A stretch of DNA of 64,000 nt from Dyadobacter sp. SG02. Its GTDB lineage: Bacteria; Bacteroidota; Bacteroidia; Cytophagales; Spirosomataceae. A model generated the notes under the pieces. It was not told the origin of the DNA. It saw only the letters and a list, made by a program, of their open reading frames with translations, and did no database searches. The stretch's first letter is position 1; each line of letters starts with the position of its first letter. Positions 44,002 to 53,820 of this stretch are shown here, piece after piece. The position numbers were made by a program, and so were the translations under genes. The stretch spans positions 1 through 64,000 of the forward strand of contig NZ_FNYL01000006.1 in NCBI RefSeq assembly GCF_900109045.1, written 5' to 3'.

Positions 44002-47000
44002 ATGCAGAAAACTTTACGGCTTCTCTTCATATCGTTTCTGATCATCGTTCGCACAGCCGACTATTCCCGCGCTGCTTCGGCCTGGTTTATCGAAAACAAG
44101 GGGCAATGGGACAAAGAAATTCGCTTCCGCGCCGCTATCCCTGGCGGTTTCCTGTTTTTGAAATCACATTCACTGGTCTACGTACTTTATGACGGGTCGA
44201 AAATCTCCGCGATGCACGCGAAGGGGCACGACCAGGCGTCGGCTGCGCGCGTAGACACGAGCGTGCCGGACGTGCGTGCGCACGGGGTAGAAGTATCGTT
44301 TCTTAATGCGTCGCCGAATGTACGATACCGGCCGGTGAAGGAAAGCAAAGCGCATTTTAACTACTTTCTCGGACATGACCTCACTGCCTGGGCAAGCGGC
44401 GTGAAGGGATTTGAGGAAGTTGTTTATGAAAACATTTACCCCGACATCGATCTCCGCATTTACCTTAATCAGGCAAAACTGAAATACGAATTTATTGTGA
44501 AACCCGGCGCGGATGCCTCCCGCATCAGTTTTCAATATAAGGGTGCCGATAAGGTTTCCGTAAATGAATCGGGGCAGATCGTGATCAAAACATCGGTGGG
44601 AGACATTAAAGAAGCCCAGCCATACTCGTTCCAATCGGGTAGCAATGCGCGTGCTGCGGAGGTCCCTTCGGCATTTCGCCTTTCCGAAGACAATATCGCG
44701 CATTTCGAACTACCTGCCGGGTATAACAAATCGTTGCCGCTGACGATCGACCCGGAATTGATTTTCTCGACCTATTCGGGGGCTGAGTCCGACAACTGGG
44801 GCCACACCGCGACGTATGACGATGAAGGTAACCTCTATTCGGGCGGCACTGTGTTCGGTAGCGATTTCCCTGCTACGACAGGGTCTTTCCAGGTCAAGTT
44901 TGCAGGATTTGTAGATGTTTCGATCCTTAAATTCAACCCTGACGGCACGGACCTGCTTTACGCGACTTTTCTCGGCGGCGGCGCCACGGATGTACCTACC
45001 AGCCTGATCGTAAATGCCAGGAAAGAACTGCTTATTCTGGGTACGACTTCATCCAAAGATTTTCCCGTGGCGAAGGCATTTCAGTCAGCATTCGGAGGAG
45101 GAACGGACGTAAGGCCTATTTCCGGGCTTGAACTACTCAATGGTAGTGATCTTTTCATTTCAAAACTCAGTACCGATGGGAAGCAACTCACCGCGTCGAC
45201 ATTTCTGGGAGGAAGCGGAAACGACGGCGTAAGCATCACCAACGATGTCGCGATCCGGAATTACGGCGATAGCTTTCGCGGTGAGATAGGAGTCGATGCA
45301 AACGATCAGGTTTACGTTGTTTCTTCCACCAATTCAGCCAATTTTCCATTGAAAAACCCTTCACAAAACAAATTGGGTGGAGGACAGGATGGAATAGTGG
45401 CCAAACTTTCCGCCGGGCTCGATCAATTGCTATGGTCGACCTACCTGGGTGGCGACAAATGGGACGCGGCCTATTCCTTAAAAGTGACTGCCAATGGAGA
45501 AGTATACACGGCCGGTATTTCGCAAAGCGGTAACCTGCCCACCAAAACCGGGGCCTATCAACAGGCATTAAAAGGGACCGAGGACGGCTTTGTGGCCCGG
45601 TTTGTGAACGACCAGCTTTCCGCATTGACCTACCTGGGTACCGATAAAGCGGATGGCGCCTATTTGCTTGATATCGACCAGGCCAATCAGGTTTATGTAT
45701 ATGGCCTTACTATGGGCAGCTACCCGGTCAGCCAGGGCGTGTACCAGAATGCGAAAAGCGGGCAGTTCGTGCATGCTTTGAATGCGTCGTTGTCCCAATC
45801 ATTGTTTTCGACGGTGATAGGCTCCGGACGCGGAACGCCTGATATTTCGCCGACCGCGTTCCTGGTGAGCGAATGCGGCAACATTTATCTGGCCGGTTGG
45901 GGCGGAGATGTGAATAGCAGCACCGCCAACAACGCTGCCAGCAGTACGACCGGCCTGCCCGTCACCGACGACGCCATTCAGCGTATAACGAACGGGAACA
46001 ACTTTTACATCGCTATTCTCGAACAAGGCGCGAAATCTTTGCTTTACGCCACCTTTTTCGGAAGCCAGGCGCGCGATCCCCGCCTGCAAGGCGACCACGT
46101 GGACGGGGGTACCAGCCGGTTCGATAAAAACGGGATGATCTACCACGCTACCTGCGCCTGCGGAGGCAGCCACTTCCCGGCGACGCCCGGTGCCTGGTCG
46201 GAAACCAACAACAGCGATAACTGTAATAATGCCGCATTCAAGATTGATATCGATCGTTTGAAGGCGGATTTCGATGTGTATGCAGGACAAACGAAGGACG
46301 TGCTTAGAGGTTGTGCCCCGCTCGATCTGACGTTCGTGAATACGAGCGAGGGTGGGGTGGATTACATATGGGAAGTCAATGGGAATACGATTTCGAGGGA
46401 CGAAGGACAATCCGAATATGAATTTACCAAACCCGGGGAATATACCGTGACACTCACGGCGTACAACCGGCTGAGTTGCAAGCGAATGGATGTGGCTCAG
46501 AAGAAGGTCGTGGTCGAAACCCTGGCAACAAAAGTAACGGGCGACACGACCGTCTGTGAAAACAGTGCCGTGAAACTGAGTGCCAGCGGCGGCACGCAAT
46601 ATAAATGGTCGCCTGTGGCCGGGCTCGATAATGCGAACAGTGCTACGCCCGTCGCGACGGTAAAGGAAACGACGGAATACACCGTTGAAATCAGCAATAA
46701 TGCAGGCTGCAAAGTGACTGAAAAAGTCAAACTGGCTGTGGAGAAAAAGACTGATTTCGTCGGCATGCCCGACACCGAAGTATGCCAGGGCGCTACTGTG
46801 ACGCTCACCATCTCGGGCAATGCACCGCAATACAAATGGCGGGCAACGACAGGCCTGCAAGAAACGATCGGCAAATCAGTCACCGTAAAGCCCACACAAA
46901 CGACCACCTACATCATCGAAGGCTTGTACGAAGACGGCTGCCGTCCGCTCCGCGAGATCACCGTGAAGGTCGACCAGTCCTTTGCACCGGATTTTGAAGT

Positions 47001-47460
47001 GGTCCAATCGGGTGGTGCCTGTAATGAACCGTTTTCCTACACATTAACCAACAAAACCGGAAAAGCACAACGCTATGAATGGAACATGGGCTCCGGAAAT
47101 CCCATGACCGATCCGGAGGTAAAGAACTACATTTACGAAGTACCAGGAGAATATACCATCACGCTAACCGCTTACAACGCGGCAGGCTGCTCGCTCACCG
47201 CCTCCAAAAAAATCACCGCAGAGCCCGCATTTACATTGAGCAATGTCATCACCCCCAACGGCGACGGCAAAAACGACTTTTTCATAGTCCCGGTCGCATC
47301 TTCCACGCTGGAAGTTTTCAACCGATGGGGTAAATCGATTTTTAAATCGATTGATTACAAGAACAATTGGGGCAAGGGCATTGCCAATGGTACCTACCTT
47401 TATGTAGTTGATACACCGCAGGGTAATCACTGCAAAGGCTGGGTCGAGGTGTTGGAGTAG
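44002..47460 (+). CDS. Giant secreted protein: DUF7948, SBBP beta-propeller, PKD, T9SS type B C-domain
   Basis: An 1152-residue exported protein. After the signal peptide the N-domain (WFIENKGQWDKEIRFRA) is of the DUF7948 type. Residues about 255-690 hold repeated units such as DLLYATFLGGGATDVP, TASTFLGGSGNDG and DQLLWSTYLGG, the SBBP-type beta-propeller repeats. A PKD domain (YIWEVNGNTISRDEG..EYTVTLTAYNRLSC) and two Ig-like Pro-Thr domains follow, then the CHU_C domain (SNVITPNGDGKNDFF, LEVFNRWGKSIFKS). It should be exported by the type IX system and act at the surface, perhaps in adhesion or motility. Confidence 0.9.
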   Translation: MQKTLRLLFISFLIIVRTADYSRAASAWFIENKGQWDKEIRFRAAIPGGFLFLKSHSLVYVLYDGSKISAMHAKGHDQASAARVDTSVPDVRAHGVEVSFLNASPNVRYRPVKESKAHFNYFLGHDLTAWASGVKGFEEVVYENIYPDIDLRIYLNQAKLKYEFIVKPGADASRISFQYKGADKVSVNESGQIVIKTSVGDIKEAQPYSFQSGSNARAAEVPSAFRLSEDNIAHFELPAGYNKSLPLTIDPELIFSTYSGAESDNWGHTATYDDEGNLYSGGTVFGSDFPATTGSFQVKFAGFVDVSILKFNPDGTDLLYATFLGGGATDVPTSLIVNARKELLILGTTSSKDFPVAKAFQSAFGGGTDVRPISGLELLNGSDLFISKLSTDGKQLTASTFLGGSGNDGVSITNDVAIRNYGDSFRGEIGVDANDQVYVVSSTNSANFPLKNPSQNKLGGGQDGIVAKLSAGLDQLLWSTYLGGDKWDAAYSLKVTANGEVYTAGISQSGNLPTKTGAYQQALKGTEDGFVARFVNDQLSALTYLGTDKADGAYLLDIDQANQVYVYGLTMGSYPVSQGVYQNAKSGQFVHALNASLSQSLFSTVIGSGRGTPDISPTAFLVSECGNIYLAGWGGDVNSSTANNAASSTTGLPVTDDAIQRITNGNNFYIAILEQGAKSLLYATFFGSQARDPRLQGDHVDGGTSRFDKNGMIYHATCACGGSHFPATPGAWSETNNSDNCNNAAFKIDIDRLKADFDVYAGQTKDVLRGCAPLDLTFVNTSEGGVDYIWEVNGNTISRDEGQSEYEFTKPGEYTVTLTAYNRLSCKRMDVAQKKVVVETLATKVTGDTTVCENSAVKLSASGGTQYKWSPVAGLDNANSATPVATVKETTEYTVEISNNAGCKVTEKVKLAVEKKTDFVGMPDTEVCQGATVTLTISGNAPQYKWRATTGLQETIGKSVTVKPTQTTTYIIEGLYEDGCRPLREITVKVDQSFAPDFEVVQSGGACNEPFSYTLTNKTGKAQRYEWNMGSGNPMTDPEVKNYIYEVPGEYTITLTAYNAAGCSLTASKKITAEPAFTLSNVITPNGDGKNDFFIVPVASSTLEVFNRWGKSIFKSIDYKNNWGKGIANGTYLYVVDTPQGNHCKGWVEVLE

Positions 47461-47535
47461 GGTTGTTTTGATTGTAATGCGGGAGGTGTTAACTTTAAGC
47501 AAGTCAATTAATACACACTTTTAAACATTAACACA

Positions 47536-47979
47536 ATGAGAAAACTCCTTTCAATACTACTGCTGGTGTTAACAGTAACTTTTGCCAAGGCGCAAAGCAA
47601 TTTCGGCAAGCAGATTGATGATAAAAAGGCGATTGCGGCGACGGCGCTTCCGGCGAAGATGGGCGAAAAGGCCGAAATGCAGGCCAAAGTGACCGGTACT
47701 GTGGAATCGGTTTGCCAGGTGAAGGGTTGCTGGATGAAGGTGAACCTCGACAATGGCGAAACAATGCGTGTGATGTTCAAGGATTACGCATTTTTTGTGC
47801 CTAAAGACATTGCCGGAAAGACAGTCGTATTTGAAGGAGAGGCGAAGAAAACGACAGTACCGGTGGAGCATTTGAAGCATTATGCACAGGATGCCGGCCA
47901 GAGCAAGGAGGAAATAGCCAAAATCACGGAACCGAAAGACGAACTGACGTTTATTGCCGACGGCGTGATCGTGAAATAA
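47536..47979 (+). CDS. DUF4920-family exported protein
   Basis: A 147-residue periplasmic protein with a signal peptide (1-19, ending VTFAKAQ). The OB-fold-like core AKVTGTVESVCQVKGCWMKVNLDNGETMRVMFKDYAFFVPKDI is the DUF4920 signature, with a conserved Cys pair (CQVKGC) that may bind metal or form a disulfide. Function unknown. It is followed by a hairpin terminator at 48009-48046. Confidence 0.85.
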   Translation: MRKLLSILLLVLTVTFAKAQSNFGKQIDDKKAIAATALPAKMGEKAEMQAKVTGTVESVCQVKGCWMKVNLDNGETMRVMFKDYAFFVPKDIAGKTVVFEGEAKKTTVPVEHLKHYAQDAGQSKEEIAKITEPKDELTFIADGVIVK

Positions 47980-48008
47980 TACATTCCCAAACGGGAGAAA
48001 TGGCCTGG

Positions 48009-48046
48009 CGGACACTTTTGTAGCGATACATCGGTGTCCGTTTTTT
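48009..48046 (+). terminator. Terminator between the DUF4920 and SGNH genes
   Basis: CGGACAC (48009-48015) pairs with GTGTCCG (48034-48040), followed by six T residues. It ends only four bases before the ATG of the SGNH gene, so that gene's transcript must start inside the hairpin or reading-through must occur. Confidence 0.8.
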
Positions 48047-48050
48047 ATTT

Positions 48051-49832
48051 ATGCTTTCCAGATCAATTTTAAATATTTGCCTGGGCTTGTTGCTGAGCAT
48101 CCAGGTTTTGGCACAGAGCAGCCAGTATGTCTGGTGGAATCCTCAAACTGCTGCTTTTCCTGTCGTTGAAGGTCAGGCGTGGCCGAAGGAATTGAAAAAT
48201 CCTTACGACCGATTGCCGGCAAGGGCTGAAAAAACGGTTCGCGACGTTGTTTGGAACTTGTCCAATCAGTCGGCCGGATTAATGATCCGGTTTCGCGCCA
48301 ATTCCTCTGAAATCAAAATTCGTTATACGGTCGGGGGCAAGCACGCGCTCCCGCATATGCCCGCGACGGGCGTGAGCGGCGTGGATCTCTACGCGATCAG
48401 CAGCGATGGCGACTGGCGCTGGTGTGCGGGGAAATATACATTTGGAGATACCATTACCTACGATTTCAGAAATCTGGCGCCGAATGATAACTACCATAAG
48501 CACGGAAGGGAATATCGGCTTTTCCTGCCGCTTTACAACAGTGTGAAATGGTTGGAAATCGGCACGCCCGAGAGTACGGAGTTCACGCCATTGCCTGTTC
48601 GGCCTGATAAGCCGATCGTGATTTACGGCACTTCCATCGCGCAGGGCGCTTGCGCATCGCGCCCGGGTATGGCGTGGACATCGATATTGGGCCGGAAAAT
48701 GGATCGGCCGTTGATCAACCTCGGTTTTTCGGGAAATGGAAGGTTGGAAACGGAGGTGGTAGATTTGATCGGGGAGATCGATGCGAAAATTTATGTGCTC
48801 GACTGTCTGCCAAACCTGACGATCCGGCCCGATTCCAAGCTTGGACTGACAGCTGAGGAGGTGAAGAAGCGTGTGATCAACACCGTAACGGCATTGCGTC
48901 GGAAGCGCCCCGACGTGCCGATTGCGCTCGCGGAACACGCGGGGTACGCCGAAGAGGATATCAATCCGCAAAGCAAACACTATTACGAAGAAATAAATGG
49001 TGTGCTGAAAGATGCATTTACCGCATTAAAATCGCAGGGTTTTCAAAATCTTTATCTGATCCCGAAAGCGGATTTCGGCCAAACCTACGAATCGACCGTG
49101 GACGGTACGCACCAGACGGACCTGGGCATGCTGCAATATGCGGAAGGTTACGAAAAGCATTTGAGAAAGATCCTGCACGAGCCTTCGGACAAGTTTTCGA
49201 CCACCCGCCCGATCATTCAAATGCGCGAGTTACACAATTATGATTGGGAAAAGCGGCATTCTGAAATACTCGAACTGAATCACAAAACCTCACCGGCAAC
49301 GGTGGTGATAGGTAACTCGATCACGCATTTCTGGGGCGGCTTGCCCAAAGGACCGAGGGCAGCCGGCGAATCATCCTGGGGCAGTACTTTCGGGAAGAAT
49401 GTGGTGAATATGGGCTACGGCTGGGACCGTATCGAGAATGTACTTTGGCGCGTTTATCATGGCGAACTGGACGGTTTTAAACCGAAGCAGATCTTCATCA
49501 ACATCGGTACGAACAATCTCGGATTGAACAATGATGACGAAATCGTGGCAGGATGGAGGCAGCTGATTGAAGCCATCCGATACCGTCAGCCGCAGGCGCA
49601 GATCGTGATGATGGGCATTTACCCGCGCAGGCAACAGGAGCCACGCGTGGCCGTGTTGAATGAAAAACTGGTACAAATCACCGGTGAGGCCGACGTGCTG
49701 TTTATCAATCCGGGAAAAGTATTTCTGAAACCGGACGGCAAAATCGATGAAGCGCTGTTTTCCGACGGCCTGCACCCCAATGAAAAGGGTTACAGCCTGC
49801 TGGGTAATTCGATTAAACCTTACGTGAAATAA
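48051..49832 (+). CDS. Secreted double SGNH/GDSL hydrolase
   Basis: A 593-residue exported protein (signal 1-22, ending QVLAQS) containing two complete SGNH esterase units. The first, after an SGNH-N jelly-roll domain at about 25-175, has GTSIAQGACASRPG (about 193) and DGTHQTDLGM (about 352). The second has GNSITHFWGG (about 421), GTNNLGL and DGLHPNEKGY near the end. Each half keeps its own Ser, Asn/Gly and Asp-x-x-His positions. The second half resembles PAF-acetylhydrolase-like enzymes. Likely role: removing acetyl groups from polysaccharides. Two active sites in one chain suggest two different ester substrates. Confidence 0.88.
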   Translation: MLSRSILNICLGLLLSIQVLAQSSQYVWWNPQTAAFPVVEGQAWPKELKNPYDRLPARAEKTVRDVVWNLSNQSAGLMIRFRANSSEIKIRYTVGGKHALPHMPATGVSGVDLYAISSDGDWRWCAGKYTFGDTITYDFRNLAPNDNYHKHGREYRLFLPLYNSVKWLEIGTPESTEFTPLPVRPDKPIVIYGTSIAQGACASRPGMAWTSILGRKMDRPLINLGFSGNGRLETEVVDLIGEIDAKIYVLDCLPNLTIRPDSKLGLTAEEVKKRVINTVTALRRKRPDVPIALAEHAGYAEEDINPQSKHYYEEINGVLKDAFTALKSQGFQNLYLIPKADFGQTYESTVDGTHQTDLGMLQYAEGYEKHLRKILHEPSDKFSTTRPIIQMRELHNYDWEKRHSEILELNHKTSPATVVIGNSITHFWGGLPKGPRAAGESSWGSTFGKNVVNMGYGWDRIENVLWRVYHGELDGFKPKQIFINIGTNNLGLNNDDEIVAGWRQLIEAIRYRQPQAQIVMMGIYPRRQQEPRVAVLNEKLVQITGEADVLFINPGKVFLKPDGKIDEALFSDGLHPNEKGYSLLGNSIKPYVK

Positions 49833-49853
49833 AAGAAAATACGAAACCAGAAC

Positions 49854-50747
49854 TTAAAGTACAATCCCGATTCCAAACAAAATCACAAAAAGCAGCGTGG
49901 AAAGCGCCATTTGTTTCAGGTAGGGATCGAGCTCGCTGGCTTTGGTGAGGCGGGAAATCGCCAGGCCGTTTTTAACAAAAAGAGGGAAACTGAGAAGGAA
50001 AATCAGGCTGGTGTAGCTGGAAAAATGCTGCGCGGTGTAAACCGTCACGCAAAGCATCCCGATCAGCAGAATGCACCAGTGATATACGATCGCCTTTTCG
50101 CGGCCAATGCGGACGGGGATCGAGTTTTTGCCGGTTGCCCGGTCGGAATCGATGTCGCGTATGTTGTTAATATTCAGTACGCCTACGGCAAATAGTCCGC
50201 AGCTGCTCGCAGGTAGTAGCAAGCCCCAGTTCCACACATGCGTGTGCAGGAAGTTGCTGCCGAGCACACCTACCCAGCCGAAAAAAATCAGTACGGAAAG
50301 GTCGCCGAGGCCAACGTAACCGTACGGTCGCTTACCCGCAGTATACGTAATGGCCGCGATAATGCAGGCAATGCCGATTCCTAAAAACACCCAGAAGGTA
50401 TTCTCGGGAGCGTCTTTCAATGCGATGGTCAGCAGGGTAATGCCTGAAATTAGTGCCAGTACCGAGAAGATGATGATTGCCCGCAGCATTTTCTCCGCCG
50501 TAATATGCCCCGAATGCACTGCGCGGCGCGGCCCTTCGCGGAGCTCGGTGTCCTTGCCATTTACAGCATCGCCGTAGTCATTGGCGAAGTTTGAAAGCAC
50601 TTGCAGGAGAATGGTTGTCAACACGCTCAAACCTGCCACCGGCCAGTTGAATTGCCCCGAGGCCGCCGCCAGAAAGCAGCCCATTAGAATACAGGATAAT
50701 GCGAGAGGTAATGTACGGGGACGCGCGGCTTCAATCCAGGGGTTCAT
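49854..50747 (-). CDS. menA: 1,4-dihydroxy-2-naphthoate polyprenyltransferase
   Basis: A 297-residue inner-membrane UbiA-family enzyme that attaches the isoprenoid tail in menaquinone synthesis. The first Asp-rich motif is NDYGDAVNGKDTELREGPRR near 57-76, with the second in NNIRDIDSDRATGKNSIPVRIG near 195. About eight or nine membrane segments are visible. Start MNPWIEAARPRTLPLAL matches MenA N-termini. A DUF5618 gene lies 17 bases upstream on the same strand, so the two may be co-transcribed. Confidence 0.93.
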   Translation of the reverse strand: MNPWIEAARPRTLPLALSCILMGCFLAAASGQFNWPVAGLSVLTTILLQVLSNFANDYGDAVNGKDTELREGPRRAVHSGHITAEKMLRAIIIFSVLALISGITLLTIALKDAPENTFWVFLGIGIACIIAAITYTAGKRPYGYVGLGDLSVLIFFGWVGVLGSNFLHTHVWNWGLLLPASSCGLFAVGVLNINNIRDIDSDRATGKNSIPVRIGREKAIVYHWCILLIGMLCVTVYTAQHFSSYTSLIFLLSFPLFVKNGLAISRLTKASELDPYLKQMALSTLLFVILFGIGIVL

Positions 50748-50764
50748 TTTTGATAGTACTTAAA

Positions 50765-51142
50765 TTATAAGGCTTTTGTCTTCTGCTCAGCCCAACCAAC
50801 TATTTTTTCTGCTACTCCTATGCCTGCATTTGATACGCCTACGCTCAAATTGCCGTCGTATCCCATTGCAAGGGCCAGGGTGTCATATGCTGCATCGAAG
50901 TAAGCGAGCATATTTTGGTCGATTGCAGAGCGTTCTTTTTCGTAGCAATCGATGCTAATGCTGTCTTTTTTATGGGTTCCTAAAACAGCATCTAATGAAG
51001 CTAATACAGCAGCATAGGCCTTTTTGCCTGCCATCTTTACATATTTTCTATCATCGTAAGAGCCATCCTCGTTTGTTGCTTTTTCAAGAAGGATTGCTTT
51101 TGCGTTACCCAGGTAGCGCCGGGCCTTTTTTATATCTTTCAT
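50765..51142 (-). CDS. DUF5618-family small protein
   Basis: A 125-residue, mainly helical cytoplasmic protein. The pattern RRYLGNAKAILLEKA, YVKMAGKKAYAAVLASLDAVLG and the later ALAMGYDGNL is the DUF5618 family found in Bacteroidota. These proteins resemble HEPN-like helical bundles in size but no catalytic motif is seen, and I cannot assign a role. It lies 17 bases upstream of menA. Confidence 0.8.
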   Translation of the reverse strand: MKDIKKARRYLGNAKAILLEKATNEDGSYDDRKYVKMAGKKAYAAVLASLDAVLGTHKKDSISIDCYEKERSAIDQNMLAYFDAAYDTLALAMGYDGNLSVGVSNAGIGVAEKIVGWAEQKTKAL

Positions 51143-51208
51143 AGTCGTGTATAGTTCGAGTCAACTGCCAGAGGGGTGCTAAAAGGCGCCCTCCGGCAGT
51201 TGCAAAAA

Positions 51209-51793
51209 TTAAATTCCTACGGCCTTCGTAAACTCTTCGTCGGTAGGCAATACTTTCGAAGCGAAGAAGTTAGTCAGTTCGCCTTTTTCATTGATGACAT
51301 ATTTGCAGAAATTCCAGGTAGGGACTTTGTCGTTCCAGCCATTCAGGTCTTTGCTGCTCAACCATTTGTAGATCGGTGCCTGGTCGTCGCCCAATACCGA
51401 TACTTTTTCGAACATCGGGAACGTCACGCCGTAAGTTGCAGAGCAGAAGGTAGCGATTTCCTCGCTCGTGCCTGGCTCCTGGCCACCGAAGTTGTTGGCA
51501 GGAAAACCGAGTACCACCACTTTGTCGCCGTGATCTTTGTAGAATTTCTCCCAGTCGGCATACTGCTTAGTATAACCGCATTTAGAAGCTACGTTCAAAA
51601 TCACCACTTTTTTCCCTTTGTATTTGCTCAAATCAACGGTTTTGCCGCCTACGAGCGATTTTACCTTGAAGTCATAAAGCGTTTGTTTGGCAACAGGAGC
51701 GTTTTCCGGACGGCTCGCCATTTCGGATTTGTCGACGAAAATGCCGGTAATCAGTGAAGTAATCATAATGAAAAGTGTCTTAATTAAGCTCAT
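51209..51793 (-). CDS. Glutathione peroxidase-family peroxidase (Cys type), exported
   Basis: A 194-residue thioredoxin-fold peroxidase. The peroxidatic Cys72 is in LNVASKCGYTKQY, Gln in FPANNFGGQEPG and Trp/Asn in TWNFCKYVI complete the active site; the active residue is Cys rather than selenocysteine. An N-terminal hydrophobic segment (LIKTLFIMITSLITGIF) should anchor or export it to the periplasm. It reduces hydroperoxides, most likely with thioredoxin-like donors. It stands alone, upstream of the DUF5618/menA pair. Confidence 0.92.
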   Translation of the reverse strand: MSLIKTLFIMITSLITGIFVDKSEMASRPENAPVAKQTLYDFKVKSLVGGKTVDLSKYKGKKVVILNVASKCGYTKQYADWEKFYKDHGDKVVVLGFPANNFGGQEPGTSEEIATFCSATYGVTFPMFEKVSVLGDDQAPIYKWLSSKDLNGWNDKVPTWNFCKYVINEKGELTNFFASKVLPTDEEFTKAVGI

Positions 51794-51903
51794 AATAGGT
51801 TTTGGTTATGGTTAGTACATATTGTTAGAAAGCGATTTGCATGCACGGATCGGGTTGTAGCCATCTCCAAAACACTATACGGCCCGATTTTTGAAAAAGT
51901 TGC

Positions 51904-53682
51904 TTACATCCGTTCGGGAACATCTATGCCCAATAACCCCAAAGCCTTGCGAATCGTTTCCGCAACCGCGCCCGATAATGCGACGCGCAATTTCACCGCT
52001 TCGGGATCGGGATCGGAGAAGATCGAAACCTCCGCATAGAACTGGTTATAAACCTTCGCAAGGTCGAATGCATACTGCGAAATGAGCGACGGTGCGAACT
52101 CATTGGCCGCTGCCAGAACCTTCACAGAATATTGCGACAATGCGAATACCAGTTCGCGCTCAGCCTGATGCATAGCATAGCTGTCGCCCGGAATTTCCGC
52201 GGGTATCCCCGCCTGCTCGGCCTTGCGCATGATCGAGCGGATACGTGCGTAGGTGTACTGGATAAATGGCCCCGTATGTCCTTGGAAATCAATTGATTCT
52301 TCGGGATTGAAGAGCATTCGTTTCTTCGGGTCCACTTTCAGCAGGAAGTATTTCAATGCGCCCAGTGCCAGCTGGTTATAAAGTTGTTTGGCTTCCTCGC
52401 TGTTGAAATCGTCTATTTTGCCGAGCTCTTGCGTGCGGGTGGCCGCCGTTTGCACCATTTGGCCTACGAGGTCGTCGGCGTCGACAACGGTACCTTCACG
52501 GGACTTCATTTTACCCGATGGCAGATCCACCATACCGTAGCTGATGTGGTAGCAACCGTCCGCATAAGTACGGCCGAGGCGTTTCAGAATGGCGAATAGC
52601 ACCTTGAAGTGATAATCCTGCTCATTACCCACTACCCACAGGTAACGGTCGTTGCCGAAGTCAGTGTTTTTTAGCTCGGTAGTGCCCAAATCCTGGGTAA
52701 TGTAAACCGAGGTGCCGTCGCCACGCAGTACCAGCTTTTCATCAAGCCCTTCCTCTGTAAGGTCGATCCAGACGGAATTGTCCGGTTTTTTGAAGAACAC
52801 CCCATTCTGAATGCCTTCCTCGATAATATCTTTGCCTAGCAGGTAAGTATTTGATTCATAATAGGTTTTGTCGAAACTCACGCCGATTTTATGGTAAGTT
52901 TCAGCAAAGCCGGCATAAACCCAATTATTCATTTTCTGCCAGAGCGCAACCGTTTCGGGATCGTTATTTTCCCAAAGCAGGAGCAATTTCTGAGCTTCCA
53001 AAATCCATGGCGCCTTTTTTGCAGCTTCTTCCTCGCTCAAACCTTCCTCCACCAGCGCTTTGATCTGCTTTTTATATTCAATATCAAACAAAACATAATA
53101 TTTGCCCGCCAGGTGATCGCCTTTGATATCGCTGGATTCGGGCGTTTCACCGTTGCCCAACTCGCGGTAGGCCAGCATGGATTTGCAAATGTGGATGCCG
53201 CGGTCGTTCACGAGGCACGTTTTGACGACATCGTAACCACTCGCTTTCAATATCCTGGAAAGGGAATCGCCCAGGAAGTTATTGCGCAAATGGCCCAGGT
53301 GAAGCGGTTTGTTGGTGTTGGGCGAAGAGAATTCGACCATGACCGATTTTCCGTTCGAAGGCAGTGTGCCGAATGTCCCGTCGGAGAAGATTTTGCCGAA
53401 TAAATCCAGCCAGGTGCTGTCTTTCAGGCTGATATTCAGGAAGCCCTGCACGACATTGAAGCCGGCCACGAGCGATGACGACGCAACGAGCTCATCGCCG
53501 ATAATCTGTCCGATTTCAGCCGGCGCCTTGCGGGCCGCTTTGGTCAAAGGAAAGGTGACAAATGTGTAAAATCCCTCAAATTCTTTCTTGGTGGGTTGTA
53601 GCAGAACCTCCTGATTGTCCAGCTGGAAATGCTTTTGGACTGCTTTTTGAATATCCTCCTTAAGTATTGCTTCAATTGTCAT
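51904..53682 (-). CDS. argS: Arginine--tRNA ligase
   Basis: A 592-residue class I aminoacyl-tRNA synthetase. The N-terminal Arg-tRNA domain is followed by the HIGH-type motif KPLHLGHLRNNFLGDSLSRIL near 115; the KMSKS position is covered by LPSGKMKSREGTVV; the C-terminal DALR anticodon domain begins near 475 (FIQYTYARIRSIMRKA) and ends LGLLGIDVPERM. The frame opens at 53709, but MTIEAILKEDIQKAV at 53682 is the natural start. Single gene. Confidence 0.97.
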   Translation of the reverse strand: MTIEAILKEDIQKAVQKHFQLDNQEVLLQPTKKEFEGFYTFVTFPLTKAARKAPAEIGQIIGDELVASSSLVAGFNVVQGFLNISLKDSTWLDLFGKIFSDGTFGTLPSNGKSVMVEFSSPNTNKPLHLGHLRNNFLGDSLSRILKASGYDVVKTCLVNDRGIHICKSMLAYRELGNGETPESSDIKGDHLAGKYYVLFDIEYKKQIKALVEEGLSEEEAAKKAPWILEAQKLLLLWENNDPETVALWQKMNNWVYAGFAETYHKIGVSFDKTYYESNTYLLGKDIIEEGIQNGVFFKKPDNSVWIDLTEEGLDEKLVLRGDGTSVYITQDLGTTELKNTDFGNDRYLWVVGNEQDYHFKVLFAILKRLGRTYADGCYHISYGMVDLPSGKMKSREGTVVDADDLVGQMVQTAATRTQELGKIDDFNSEEAKQLYNQLALGALKYFLLKVDPKKRMLFNPEESIDFQGHTGPFIQYTYARIRSIMRKAEQAGIPAEIPGDSYAMHQAERELVFALSQYSVKVLAAANEFAPSLISQYAFDLAKVYNQFYAEVSIFSDPDPEAVKLRVALSGAVAETIRKALGLLGIDVPERM

Positions 53683-53820
53683 GAAAAATCGGGGATTACA
53701 TTCCCGCAAGTTTTTATTTAAGTGAAATTATTTCTAATATTAATAGCAATGTAAGCCTGGTAACAACATGCAAAATTAGGCTAATTATTGATCTGTGTCA
53801 CACCCCAGATGGAAGAAGTT

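Noticed and set aside
45799-46860. 353-codon open frame on the minus strand
   Set aside because: Antisense to the giant T9SS-type gene with SBBP and PKD domains; no domain or signal in the antisense product.
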